64,000 bases of DNA from a bacterium (lineage in GTDB: Bacteria > Pseudomonadota > Alphaproteobacteria > Rhizobiales > Aestuariivirgaceae), in assembly GCA_022842165.1 (NCBI GenBank), contig JALHQC010000004.1:62001-126000 (forward strand), in the 5' to 3' direction. Under the pieces are notes generated by a model. It ran no database searches, had not been told where the DNA came from, and was given only the letters and a program-made list of their open reading frames with translations. Both the position numbers and the translations under genes were made by a program. Below are positions 38,637 through 47,488 of the stretch, piece by piece (positions within the stretch are counted from its first letter, which is position 1; each line of letters starts with the position of its first letter).

Positions 38637-39479
38637 ATGGCGCGCACGGTCTATGTGAACGGCGAATATGTGCCGGAAAACGAGGGCAAGATATCGATCT
38701 TCGACCGTGGTTTCCTGTTCGCTGATGGCGTCTATGAAGTCACCGCCGTCATCAACGGCAAGCTCGTCGACTATGATCCGCACATGGAACGGCTGGAGCG
38801 TTCGCTCTCGGAACTGCGCATGGGCTGGCCCTGCACGAAGGACGAGCTGAAGGCGATGCATCTCGAAATGATGAAGCGCAACGCGCTCACTGAAGGCATC
38901 ATCTACATGCAGGTGACGCGCGGCATCGCCGACCGCCAGTTCAATTTTCCGAAGGATGCAAAGTCCACGCTCATCGCCTTCACGCAGGCGATGAAATTGG
39001 CGGAAAATCCCAATGCAGTGACGGGTGTGAAGGTGATCTCGACGCCCGACATCCGCTGGGCGCGGCGCGACATCAAGACGGTGATGCTGCTCGCCCCCGT
39101 GCTGGGCAAGCAGGCGGCCTATGAGCAGGGCGCCAACGAAGCATGGATGATCGAGGATGGCTTCGTGACGGAGGGCACGTCCTCCAACGCCTATATCGTC
39201 AAGGATGGCAAGGTCATCACGCGGGGCTTGTCGAACTCGATCCTCGCCGGCTGCACAAGGCGCTCGCTGTTCCGCTTGGCCAAGGAACATGGTGTTGTGA
39301 TCGAGGAGCGGAGCTTCACGATTGACGAAGCCTATGATGCGGATGAGGCGTTCCTCACATCCGCCTCGCAGTTCGTGATGCCCATCGTGGAAATCGACGG
39401 CCACCGCATCGGCGGCGGCCAGCCAGGCCCGGTGGTGCGGAAGCTCAGGGAGATGTTTCTGGAAGAAGCGGGGAAGTAG
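38637..39479 (+). CDS. dat: D-amino-acid transaminase (class IV PLP enzyme)
   Basis: A 280-residue class IV aminotransferase. The PLP lysine is in RRDIKTVMLL, the conserved glutamate in VTEGTSSNAYIV, and the N-terminal FDRGFLFADGVYEV is the D-AAT-type signature. It interconverts D-alanine and D-glutamate type amino acids with 2-oxo acids. It is divergent from the class III aminotransferase operon with about 127 bases between, so the two may share regulation. Confidence 0.9.
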   Translation: MARTVYVNGEYVPENEGKISIFDRGFLFADGVYEVTAVINGKLVDYDPHMERLERSLSELRMGWPCTKDELKAMHLEMMKRNALTEGIIYMQVTRGIADRQFNFPKDAKSTLIAFTQAMKLAENPNAVTGVKVISTPDIRWARRDIKTVMLLAPVLGKQAAYEQGANEAWMIEDGFVTEGTSSNAYIVKDGKVITRGLSNSILAGCTRRSLFRLAKEHGVVIEERSFTIDEAYDADEAFLTSASQFVMPIVEIDGHRIGGGQPGPVVRKLREMFLEEAGK

Positions 39480-39517
39480 AGTTTGTTGTGCTATAGTGAT
39501 GCAGAACTTTGAACAAT

Positions 39518-40108
39518 ATGGAGAGCACTTTGGGACAACAGCTGACCAAGATACGTGATGTCCTAACTCCGCAGGTGGTTCAGAATGCACTCAATAATCT
39601 GCAGCGGGATATTCCGCTTTATTTGCGCATCGTTGAACGTTTCAGTTTAAGTGGCGATCTGCGTAGCGATAGCGATTTCCAGCGATGGTTCAATCGCTAC
39701 TATCGAGTAAGGCGGAACAAGGATTGGCGGAGTCAGTATTACGATCTTTTTCAAACACTACAGGGTTCAAAACCACAGTTCATTGATGTCATAACTGAGA
39801 TATTCAAGCGTACAGGAAACGTCGAAGCATCATTTGCTAGTAAGCTACTTTCCACAATTCGCCCTGACTGTCCGGTGATAGATAGTGAAGTCTATAGAAA
39901 GTTAAATCTAAAGCTCCCATCGTACGGAAGTCGGAATCGATTGGAAAAGATTTCTTCAGGATATGAAGCTCTAACTATCCTTTATGAGGAAGTCTTAGAC
40001 GACGTTTCGTCACGTTGGATACTAGAATCCTTTCATCAACGATACCCTTTTGAGACTATCACTGCTGCGAAGAAGTTTGACTTACTGCTCTGGTCAGCAA
40101 AAATTTAG
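39518..40108 (+). CDS. AT-rich hypothetical protein, probably acquired horizontally
   Basis: A 196-residue soluble protein (MESTLGQQLTKIRDVLTPQV) that I cannot assign to a named family. The segment SFASKLLSTIRPDCPVIDSE recalls helix-hairpin-helix-like regions in small restriction- or repair-associated proteins, but the likeness is weak. The gene is visibly AT-richer than all neighbours and uses codons rare elsewhere in the window (tta, ata, aga). It sits as a single gene between dat and the GMC oxidoreductase, 38 bases after dat, with no integrase nearby. It is a likely foreign insertion. A TTG at 39509 is an alternative start. Confidence 0.7.
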   Translation: MESTLGQQLTKIRDVLTPQVVQNALNNLQRDIPLYLRIVERFSLSGDLRSDSDFQRWFNRYYRVRRNKDWRSQYYDLFQTLQGSKPQFIDVITEIFKRTGNVEASFASKLLSTIRPDCPVIDSEVYRKLNLKLPSYGSRNRLEKISSGYEALTILYEEVLDDVSSRWILESFHQRYPFETITAAKKFDLLLWSAKI

Positions 40109-40131
40109 TCTGGCGGAGTTTAGCGCTCGGT

Positions 40132-41793
40132 CTACCGCTGGCTCACCTTCCACGACGGATTGATCCACGGCTCCTGATTTGAGGGCGCGAGCGGGTCGCG
40201 GCCGAGGATGTGATCGCTCGCTTTTTCGCCTATCATCAGGGTCGGGGCATTGAGGTTGCCGTTCGTCACTTGCGGCATGATGGATGAATCCGCCACGCGC
40301 AGGTTCTCGATGCCGATGACTTTGCATTCGTGATCGACCACCGCCATCGGATCGTTCGCTGAACCCATCTTGCATGTGCCGCAGGGATGATAGGCGCTTT
40401 CGCAATGTTCGCGGATGAAGGCGTCGATGTCATCATCGGTTTCAACAGCAGCGCCGGGCTGGATTTCCTCGGCTGCGTATTTCTGCATCGCGGATTGCTG
40501 GAAAATCTCGCGCGTCAGGCGCACGGCGGAACGCCATTCGGGCAGATCGTCGGGATGCGAGAGATAGTTGAACAGGATCGACGGGGATTGGTGCGGGTCC
40601 TTGGCTTTAACCCGCACATGGCCGCGCGATTTCGAGCGCATCGGCCCCACATGCACCTGGAAGCCATGATCGTTGAAGGCGGCTGTCCCGTCATAGCGCA
40701 TGGCGGCGGGGAGGAAGTGATACTGGATGTCGGGATATTCGACGCCCGCGCCTGAGCGGATGAAGCCGCAGCTCTCGAAATGGTTGGTGGCGCCAAGGCC
40801 CGTCTTCAGCAGCAGCCATTCCGCGCCAATCATGCCTTTCGAAACAAGGTTCAGCTGCGAAAACAGCGTGATCGGCTCCTTCGACCGGATCTGGAAATAG
40901 ATCTCCAGATGGTCCTGCAGGTTCTCGCCGACGCCCGGCAGCGCGTGAACCACATCGATCCCTGCGGCCTTCAAGGTTTCAGGCGCGCCGATCCCAGACA
41001 TCTGCAAGATCTTCGGCGAGTTGATGGAAGAGGCCGCGATGATGACTTCGCGCCGCGCTTTCGCCTGCCTGAGCTTGCCCCTCACATCATATTCGACGCC
41101 CACGGCGCGGCGGCCCTCAAGCAATACGCGATGCGCGAAGGCGCGCGTCACGATGCGCACATTGCCGCGCCGCAGCGCAGGTTTGAGATAGGCATTGGCG
41201 GCCGACCAGCGGATGCCGTTGTGAACGGTCATCTCCATCGGGCCGAAGCCCTCTTGCTGGCGGCCGTTGTAGTCGGGCGTCACCGGATAGCCCGCCTCGC
41301 GGCCCGCCTCGATGAAGGCGGCATAGAGCGGGTTGGTCAGGTGCCCACGCTTCACGTGCATGGGGCCATCGGTTCCGCGCCAGCCATCCTCGCCGCCGTG
41401 GCTCGATTCCTGGCGCTTGAAATAGGGCAGCACATGGCGGAAGCCCCAGCCTTTCGCCCCCATCTCCTCCCAGGTGTCGAAATCCCTGGCGTGGCCGCGC
41501 ACATAGACCATGCCGTTGATCGAGGACGAGCCGCCCACCACCTTGCCGCGCGGCGTGGCGAGGCGCCTGCCGCCCAGGTGCGGCTCAGGCTCCGTCTCGA
41601 AACCCCAGTTATAGAGGTTCATGTTCATGGGGTAGGAGAGGGCCGACGGCATCTGGATGAAGGGGCCGCGGTCGCTGCCGCCATATTCCAGCACCAGCAC
41701 GGTGTTTTTCCCGTCCTCCGAAAGGCGGTTCGCCATGACGCAGCCGGCCGAACCCGCGCCGACGATGATGAAATCGAAGGTTTCAGGCGTCAT
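40132..41793 (-). CDS. GMC family FAD oxidoreductase (choline/alcohol dehydrogenase-like)
   Basis: A 553-residue flavoenzyme of the glucose-methanol-choline family. The FAD motif is [23 protein letters not shown] signature 1 is [19 protein letters not shown], and signature 2 is in [15 protein letters not shown]. The catalytic histidine is in [13 protein letters not shown], and the C-terminal [17 protein letters not shown] completes the family pattern. BetA-like enzymes oxidise choline or other alcohols to aldehydes. Its start overlaps the RpiR regulator gene stop by four bases, and nearby ligase and dehydrogenase genes suggest an amino-alcohol substrate. Confidence 0.92.
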   Translation of the reverse strand: MTPETFDFIIVGAGSAGCVMANRLSEDGKNTVLVLEYGGSDRGPFIQMPSALSYPMNMNLYNWGFETEPEPHLGGRRLATPRGKVVGGSSSINGMVYVRGHARDFDTWEEMGAKGWGFRHVLPYFKRQESSHGGEDGWRGTDGPMHVKRGHLTNPLYAAFIEAGREAGYPVTPDYNGRQQEGFGPMEMTVHNGIRWSAANAYLKPALRRGNVRIVTRAFAHRVLLEGRRAVGVEYDVRGKLRQAKARREVIIAASSINSPKILQMSGIGAPETLKAAGIDVVHALPGVGENLQDHLEIYFQIRSKEPITLFSQLNLVSKGMIGAEWLLLKTGLGATNHFESCGFIRSGAGVEYPDIQYHFLPAAMRYDGTAAFNDHGFQVHVGPMRSKSRGHVRVKAKDPHQSPSILFNYLSHPDDLPEWRSAVRLTREIFQQSAMQKYAAEEIQPGAAVETDDDIDAFIREHCESAYHPCGTCKMGSANDPMAVVDHECKVIGIENLRVADSSIMPQVTNGNLNAPTLMIGEKASDHILGRDPLAPSNQEPWINPSWKVSQR

Positions 41794-42665
41794 CGGCCGC
41801 GGCGCCCGGTGTCCGAGAGGGCTTCCAGTTCCTGGATGCGGGCTTCCGTGTCACGCCAGCTGGCATTGACCGTTGCTGCCACGAGAGATTCCGCCACGAA
41901 CAGCGGCACGATGTTCGAATCCCAGCTGGAGGGCGCCTCGATGCGGAGGGGGAGGGTATGCACGGCAAGTCTCGCAACCGGTGAAATCCACTGGTCGGTA
42001 ATGAGCACGACTTTCGCGCCACGCTCTCTGGCGGAAGCGGCAAAATCCAGCATGCGGGCGTCATAACGGCGGATATCGAAGAATATGAGAACATCCTGCT
42101 TGCCGATATCGAGCAGATAAAGCGGCCAGTGCGAATGAACGGCGGGAATGAGCGAGACGCCAGGCCTGGCCATTTGCAGGTGCGTCGACAGATAGGCGGC
42201 AAGCGGGTGGGTAATGCGGCCGCCGCCGATGTGGAGCTTCCGCTTCCGGTCGGCCAGAAGCGCCACGGTGGCGTCGAAGTCGCGATGATCGACGAGTTTC
42301 AGCGAGCCCGAGAGGTTTTCCATGGCCGCACTGGCGAAGCGGTTGAGGATATGCGTGTCGGGCGCATCCGCCGACCAGCGGTCGTGCTTGGCAATGGGGT
42401 TCTGAAGCTGGGCTGAAAGCTCGGCGCGAAGCTGCTCCTGAAACGAGGGAAATCCTGCAAAGCCGATTTTCTTGGCCAGCCGCAGCACGGAGGGCGTCGA
42501 GACATCCGCCACGCGCGCGAATTCGGTGATGCTGACGAGGCCCGCCATGGGATAATTGTCGAAGAGCGCCGCCATCAGCTTTCGCTCCGCCGCTGTCAGC
42601 TCGCCCGACTTCAGGCGCAAGCGTTCGGCGACGGTATCGCTGCGCGGCTGCGGCGGCATTGGCAC
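41790..42665 (-). CDS. MurR/RpiR family transcriptional regulator
   Basis: A 291-residue regulator with an N-terminal helix-turn-helix (residues 20-90, [20 protein letters not shown]) and a C-terminal SIS domain (about 125-260, with [13 protein letters not shown] and [16 protein letters not shown]). SIS domains usually bind phosphosugars or related ligands. It is the first gene of a leftward pair with the GMC oxidoreductase and is divergent from the N-formylglutamate amidohydrolase-ligase-dehydrogenase operon, so it probably controls both. Confidence 0.9.
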   Translation of the reverse strand: MPMPPQPRSDTVAERLRLKSGELTAAERKLMAALFDNYPMAGLVSITEFARVADVSTPSVLRLAKKIGFAGFPSFQEQLRAELSAQLQNPIAKHDRWSADAPDTHILNRFASAAMENLSGSLKLVDHRDFDATVALLADRKRKLHIGGGRITHPLAAYLSTHLQMARPGVSLIPAVHSHWPLYLLDIGKQDVLIFFDIRRYDARMLDFAASARERGAKVVLITDQWISPVARLAVHTLPLRIEAPSSWDSNIVPLFVAESLVAATVNASWRDTEARIQELEALSDTGRRGR

Positions 42666-42700
42666 TCTCCCCCTGTCCTGTCGGCGCCACTGTAACGAAT

Positions 42701-42729
42701 TTGACAGAGTAGATACAATCTGAAATTAT
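42701..42729 (+). promoter_or_regulatory. Candidate promoter of the amidohydrolase-ligase operon
   Basis: TTGACA (42701-42706) is followed after 17 bases by AATTAT (42724-42729). A TACAAT at 42714-42719 offers a competing -10. The region is the only AT-rich part of the gap between the divergent RpiR regulator and the operon, so the regulator's operator is expected here. Confidence 0.4.
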
Positions 42730-42767
42730 CGCTTCACACGCGACCGATTTCCCGGAGAGACGAGACT

Positions 42768-43526
42768 ATGGGAGCATTGCTCCTCGACGGCGAAGAACCC
42801 CCCCTCAACGCCGTGAACGAGGGCGGGCGCTCGCCCTTCGTGCTGATCTGCGAACATGCCTCTCAGGTGCTTCCGAAGAAGCTCGGCGCGCTGGGCCTGC
42901 CTGAGACCGAGTTGCAGCGGCATATCGCCTGGGACATCGGTGCCGAAAAGGTGTCGCGCTTTCTCTCGCGCCTCATCGATGCGCCGCTGATGCTGCAGCG
43001 CTATTCGCGGCTCGCCTATGATTGCAACCGGCCGCCGGAATCGCCCGACTCCATTCCCGAGATCAGCGAACTGACCGCCATTCCCGGCAATCGCAAGCTT
43101 TCGGCCGATGACAGGCTGGCGCGCATCGCGGAAATCTACCGGCCCTTTCACAACGGCATCTCGGCCTTTCTCGACAGGCGAGCGGCGGATGGCATCCGCT
43201 CCATCATCGTATCGATCCACAGTTTCACGCCGGTCTACAAGGGCAAGGCGCGCAGCGTCGAACTCGGCATCCTGCACGACCGCGACGGCACGCTGTCGTC
43301 GCGCCTCATCAAGAGCTTTCCCAATGTCGATGCGCGCCTCAACGAGCCCTATGGCCCGAAGGACGGCGTGCTCCATACGCTCAACATGCATGGTTTCGCG
43401 CGTGGGCTGATGCATGCCATGATCGAGATCCGCAACGATCTCATCACCACGGAACGCGGCCAGGACGAATGGGCGCAACGGCTGTCGGTGCCGCTCATCC
43501 AGGCCATTGCAAAACAGGGGAGTTGA
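42768..43526 (+). CDS. N-formylglutamate amidohydrolase family protein
   Basis: A 252-residue metal-dependent hydrolase of the HutG-like N-formylglutamate deformylase family. It has LICEHASQVLPK, AWDIGAEKVSRFLS, YDCNRPPESPDSIP, IYRPFHNGI and SIHSFTPVYKGKARSVELG. The histidines and glutamates in these segments should bind the metal. No hut genes are present, and the next gene, one base downstream, is a glutamine-synthetase-like ligase. It may therefore hydrolyse an N-acyl- or gamma-glutamyl-type product rather than formylglutamate from histidine. Confidence 0.85.
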   Translation: MGALLLDGEEPPLNAVNEGGRSPFVLICEHASQVLPKKLGALGLPETELQRHIAWDIGAEKVSRFLSRLIDAPLMLQRYSRLAYDCNRPPESPDSIPEISELTAIPGNRKLSADDRLARIAEIYRPFHNGISAFLDRRAADGIRSIIVSIHSFTPVYKGKARSVELGILHDRDGTLSSRLIKSFPNVDARLNEPYGPKDGVLHTLNMHGFARGLMHAMIEIRNDLITTERGQDEWAQRLSVPLIQAIAKQGS

Positions 43527-43527
43527 A

Positions 43528-44904
43528 ATGACAGAGGGCATGCTGACGCTCGATCAGCTGAAGAAAGAGGTTGCCGCCGGCACGATCGACACGGTGGTCG
43601 CGGCGCTGGTCGACATGCAGGGCCGCCTCATCGGCAAGCGCTTCCATGCGAAATTCTTCGCCGATGGCGGCTACGAGGAAACCCACGGCTGCAACTATCT
43701 CCTCGCCGTTGACGTGGCGATGGAGCCGGTACCTGGCTACAAGGCCTCGAGCTGGGAGAAGGGCTATGGCGATTTCGTGCTGAAGCCCGACATGGCGACG
43801 CTCAGGCGCATCCCGTGGCTTCCCGGCACGGCGCTGGTGCTGTGCGACATTCTCGATCACCACACGCATGAGGACGTGCCGCATAGCCCGCGCGCCATTC
43901 TCAAGAAGCAGCTGAAGCGCCTCGATCAGTTGAAGATGAAGGCCTATATGGCCTCCGAACTCGAATTTTTCCTGTTCGAGGACAGCTATGCTGCAGCCCA
44001 CGAGAAGGGCTACCGCAACCTCAAGACTTCCGCCCATTACATCGAGGACTACCACATCTTCCAGACGTCAAAGGAAGAGGACGTGATGCGGGCGATCCGC
44101 AACGGGCTTTATGGTGCTGGCATTCCGGTCGAGAATTCCAAGGGCGAGGCCGCACCGGGCCAGGAAGAGATCAACGTCAAATACACCGATGCCCTGCAGA
44201 TGGCGGACCGGCACGTGATCATCAAGAACGGCTGCAAGGAAATCGCCTTCGGCCTCGGCAAGGCCATCACCTTTCTTGCCAAGTGGAATTACAATCTGGC
44301 GGGAAGCTCGTCTCACATCCACCAGTCGCTGTGGAGTGCCGACGGCAAGACGCCCTTGTTCTTCGACAAGTCGGGCGATCATGGCATGTCGGAGCTGATG
44401 CAGCATTATCTGGCCGGGCAGCTCGCGCATTCGGGCGAACTCACCTATTTCCTGGCACCCTACATGAATTCCTACCGCCGCTTCATCGCCGGCACCTTCG
44501 CGCCGACGCGCTCGGTGTGGAGCTTCGATAACCGCACGGCGGGCTTCAGGCTCTGCGGCGCGGACTCGAAGGCAATCCGCGTCGAGTGCCGGATCGGTGG
44601 ATCGGACCTCAACCCGTACCTCGCCTTCGCGGCACTGATCGCGGCGGGCCTCGACGGGATCGAGAAGAAGATGAAGCTCGAGCCGGTGTTCCAGGGCGAT
44701 GCCTATGACACTTCGAAGAAGCTGCGCGAAATTCCCAAGACGCTGCGGGAGGCGACCGAGCTTCTCGACACGTCGCGCTTCCTGCGCGATGCGCTGGGCG
44801 ACGATGTGGTCGATCACTACGTCCACACGGCGAAGTGGGAGCAATTCGAATATGATCGCCGCGTGATGGATCTCGATCTGGTGCGCGGCTTCGAGCAATA
44901 CTGA
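43528..44904 (+). CDS. Glutamine synthetase family ligase (second, divergent copy)
   Basis: A 458-residue glutamine synthetase-fold ligase, clearly different from the copy at 35764-37140. Motifs include DMQGRLIGKRFHAKFF, ASELEFFLFE, GSSSHIHQSLW, YMNSYRRFIAGTFAPTRSVW, DNRTAGFRL and IGGSDLNPYL. This second-subtype pattern is found in ligases that glutamylate small amines. The start MTEGMLTLDQ follows GGGAG and lies one base after the amidohydrolase stop. The iron-dependent alcohol dehydrogenase follows 50 bases later. Confidence 0.88.
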   Translation: MTEGMLTLDQLKKEVAAGTIDTVVAALVDMQGRLIGKRFHAKFFADGGYEETHGCNYLLAVDVAMEPVPGYKASSWEKGYGDFVLKPDMATLRRIPWLPGTALVLCDILDHHTHEDVPHSPRAILKKQLKRLDQLKMKAYMASELEFFLFEDSYAAAHEKGYRNLKTSAHYIEDYHIFQTSKEEDVMRAIRNGLYGAGIPVENSKGEAAPGQEEINVKYTDALQMADRHVIIKNGCKEIAFGLGKAITFLAKWNYNLAGSSSHIHQSLWSADGKTPLFFDKSGDHGMSELMQHYLAGQLAHSGELTYFLAPYMNSYRRFIAGTFAPTRSVWSFDNRTAGFRLCGADSKAIRVECRIGGSDLNPYLAFAALIAAGLDGIEKKMKLEPVFQGDAYDTSKKLREIPKTLREATELLDTSRFLRDALGDDVVDHYVHTAKWEQFEYDRRVMDLDLVRGFEQY

Positions 44905-44954
44905 GCAACACAGGGACAGAAGCCGGCCGATGGCCCGGCAACGGAGACAAGACG

Positions 44955-46115
44955 ATGACGATCCCGAACCGCAACTTCAACTTTCCCACCGCCGTCAAGT
45001 TCGGCGCAGGCCGCGTCAAGGAGCTGGCGGAGCTCTGCAAGGCCAACGGCATCAGCCGGCCTCTGTTCGTGACCGACAAGGGCCTTGCCGCCATGCCGAT
45101 GGTGGCGGACATCATGGCGGACCTCGGGAAGGCCGGCCTCAAGGCCGAAATCTTTTCCAATGTGCGGCCCAATCCGGTGGAAGAGAATGTGCTGGAAGGC
45201 TGCGAGGCTTTCCGCGCCGGCAGGCATGACGGCGTCATCGCCTTCGGCGGCGGCTCCGGCCTCGACACCGGCAAGATGATCGCGCTGATGCATGGCCAGA
45301 AGATCTCGATCTTCGATCTCGAGGATGTCGGCGACTGGTGGACGAGGGCGGATGCTTCGGTCATCTCGCCCATCATCGCGGTGCCGACGACGGCGGGCAC
45401 GGGTTCGGAAGTGGGGCGTGCCGGCGTCATCACGCACCCCGTCACGCATGAGAAGAAAATCATCTTCCATCCGGCGATCATGCCGAAGGTGGCGCTGCTT
45501 GATCCGGAATTGACCGTCGGCCTGCCGCCCAAGCTGACGGCGGCCACGGGCTTCGATGCCTTCGCGCATTGCCTCGAGGCCTATTGCACGCCCTTCTATC
45601 ATCCGCTGGCGGAAGGTGTTGCCTTGGAAGGCATGCGGCTGGTGAAGGAGAACCTCGCCAAGGCCGTGAAGAAGGGGAAGGACCTTGACGCGCGCGGCAA
45701 CATGCTCGTCGCCTCCGCCATGGGTGCCACGGCGTTCCAGAAGGGGCTTGGCTCCATCCACGCGCTGTCGCATCCCTTCGGCGGGCTTTATGATGCGCAC
45801 CACGGCATGCTGAACGGCATCATCATGCCCTATGTGCTGAAGGCCAACCGCAAGAAGATCGAGCCGAAGATCGAACGCGTCGCCGCCTATCTCGGGCTCA
45901 AGGGCGGCTTCAACGGCTTCATGAAGTTCGTCCTGGCGCTTCGGAAGGAAACCGGCATTCCCCATGCGCTCAAAGACATCGGCATCGACCTGAAGCGCCT
46001 CGACGAGGTGGCGAAAATGGCGATCAAGGACCCGACCCATGAGTCCAATCCGGTGGCCTTCAGCGAGAAGCAGTACAAGAGCCTCGCCAGGAAGTGCGTG
46101 ACGGGAGACCTGTAA
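44955..46115 (+). CDS. Iron-containing alcohol dehydrogenase
   Basis: A 386-residue group III alcohol dehydrogenase. The NAD-binding loop is FGGGSGLDTGKMIAL, with the conserved PTTAGTGSEVGRAGV. Metal ligands lie in GFDAFAHCLEAYC (Asp and His) and in SHPFGGLYDAHHGMLNGI (two His). Such enzymes oxidise primary alcohols or reduce aldehydes. It closes the rightward three-gene operon, consistent with removal of an aldehyde or alcohol formed from an amine substrate. Confidence 0.9.
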   Translation: MTIPNRNFNFPTAVKFGAGRVKELAELCKANGISRPLFVTDKGLAAMPMVADIMADLGKAGLKAEIFSNVRPNPVEENVLEGCEAFRAGRHDGVIAFGGGSGLDTGKMIALMHGQKISIFDLEDVGDWWTRADASVISPIIAVPTTAGTGSEVGRAGVITHPVTHEKKIIFHPAIMPKVALLDPELTVGLPPKLTAATGFDAFAHCLEAYCTPFYHPLAEGVALEGMRLVKENLAKAVKKGKDLDARGNMLVASAMGATAFQKGLGSIHALSHPFGGLYDAHHGMLNGIIMPYVLKANRKKIEPKIERVAAYLGLKGGFNGFMKFVLALRKETGIPHALKDIGIDLKRLDEVAKMAIKDPTHESNPVAFSEKQYKSLARKCVTGDL

Positions 46116-46244
46116 TCCGGAAGACACATTTTCAACCAAACACATGGAATTTTCTTGAGGCTGGAACGGATAGAACGGCAATCGAATTAAAACGAGTGGC
46201 AACATGGGCTGGTTGGCTTTGAAGCAATGCTTCAGGAGGAAGCT

Positions 46245-46628
46245 ATGTGTGACTACTCATTGGAAATGTATGGCTCGCGTCCCGCTCGTGAAGGCGAGCG
46301 CTATGTAACAACCCGCTTCCCCAGCGGATCTATGGGGCTTGCATCGCCCGGCCAGCTGGGTACACCCGTCTGCATGGCCTGCGATACCAGGCTCTCGATC
46401 ACCGATATCCCGGCCGAGCTCGCCGCGCGGCATGGCATTCCGGAAACTGCCGAAGCGACTTTCGTGCGCCTCGACACGGGCAGCTACCGTGACGGGCTGA
46501 AGTTCGACAATGGCGTCGAACTTTCGCTGCAGCAGCTGCCGGCCGGCATTTCGGTCGCGATTGCCGAACAGCTGGCGAAGCCGGTCGATATTCTCGAGAA
46601 AAGCGATCTGACGCCTGCATTGGTGTGA
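46245..46628 (+). CDS. Conserved hypothetical protein
   Basis: A 127-residue protein (MCDYSLEMYGSRPAREGERY) preceded by a textbook Shine-Dalgarno AGGAGGA at 46233-46239, five bases before the ATG, so strong translation is expected. No transmembrane helix or signal is visible. Three cysteines occur, two in VCMACDTRL. The ELSLQQLPAGISVAIAEQ segment is the most ordered part. I recall similar small proteins in other alphaproteobacteria but no function. The codon use is native. Confidence 0.7.
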   Translation: MCDYSLEMYGSRPAREGERYVTTRFPSGSMGLASPGQLGTPVCMACDTRLSITDIPAELAARHGIPETAEATFVRLDTGSYRDGLKFDNGVELSLQQLPAGISVAIAEQLAKPVDILEKSDLTPALV

Positions 46629-46643
46629 CAGAAGCCTCCCGGA

Positions 46644-47078
46644 CTAGTCTCCAGACATGGCTTCGACATAGGCCTCGATCTCCATTTCGCCTGCGTTCAG
46701 GAAATCCAGAACGAGGCTGAAGCGGTTTCCGAGGACAAGCGGTCCACTGAGCCCCACGAGTCGCAAGTGACGCCCCGTGGGGCGCATCGCCACGGGCTTG
46801 CCCGGTTCCAGGATCATCGAGGGAAGCGGCGGATCGTCATAGCGGTTGTTGCGGCGCAACTCGATCAGTGTGCAGACGGATGAGCGTGCGGCGACGAGCT
46901 CGTCTCGTTCCTTGCCGTTGTTCACCATGGGAAAGAACAATTGCCCGTCGCCATATTGCACGGGCAGCGCCCAGGCATGGCCGATGGCAATCGTGCCATG
47001 CTTGTAGGAGTGGGCATGTGCGCTGGTAGGAAGTATGATAAGGGCAAGGGTTAGCTTGCGGCGATTTATGAATTTCAT
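46644..47078 (-). CDS. PCuAC-like periplasmic protein with copper ligands missing
   Basis: A 144-residue protein with a signal peptide (RRKLTLALIILPTSAHAHSY) and the immunoglobulin-like PCuAC fold, as seen from IAIGHAWALP, FPMVNNGKERDELVAARSS and LRLVGLSGPLVLGNRFSLVLDF. In active PCuAC chaperones a HxM pair sits in VELHEM. Here the corresponding stretch reads CTLIELRRNNRY and has no His or Met. One early His and the Met of FPMV remain. Copper delivery to cytochrome oxidase is therefore doubtful. The start overlaps the PIN toxin stop by four bases, so it is the third gene of the toxin-antitoxin operon. Confidence 0.75.
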   Translation of the reverse strand: MKFINRRKLTLALIILPTSAHAHSYKHGTIAIGHAWALPVQYGDGQLFFPMVNNGKERDELVAARSSVCTLIELRRNNRYDDPPLPSMILEPGKPVAMRPTGRHLRLVGLSGPLVLGNRFSLVLDFLNAGEMEIEAYVEAMSGD

Positions 47079-47488
47079 GGTTGAACCAGGATCACGGCAA
47101 TTTCAGGAGCAATACGGTTGGCTGCTGCAGCAAGCTTCCGGTCTGCGGTTATGAGGGCCGCTTCTCTGGCCTGTGCAAGGGCGATGTAGAAACAGTCATA
47201 GGCCGGGTGTTTTCCAAGTATTGCCAGTTGCAGAGCATCAGATGCCAGATCTCCGCCCGGTATGATTTCTTCAAACAAGGCTGGAATGGTTCTCATGACC
47301 TCTGCGGCCTGTTCCCCGAAGGCGGTTTCGGCAGCACTGATTCTCCAGAGTGCATTCGCGGTTTCGTGGATGATGAGATCAGGCGCGATCATCATCTCTG
47401 CTTTCGTGACGGCTTCCCTTGCCTTGGCGGAGTAAGCCAAGTCCAGCAGCAATGCCAGTGCCACGTTGGCATCAATGACTGCGATCAT
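47075..47488 (-). CDS. vapC: PIN-domain ribonuclease toxin (VapC family)
   Basis: A 137-residue PIN domain. The acidic quartet is D6 in VIDANVALAL, the Glu in IIHETANALWR, the Asp in AYDCFYIALA and the Asp in ALITADRKLA. Such toxins cleave RNA, often tRNA or rRNA, when released from their antitoxin. The ATGA overlap with the upstream antitoxin gene is typical of a vapBC pair. Confidence 0.9.
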   Translation of the reverse strand: MIAVIDANVALALLLDLAYSAKAREAVTKAEMMIAPDLIIHETANALWRISAAETAFGEQAAEVMRTIPALFEEIIPGGDLASDALQLAILGKHPAYDCFYIALAQAREAALITADRKLAAAANRIAPEIAVILVQP

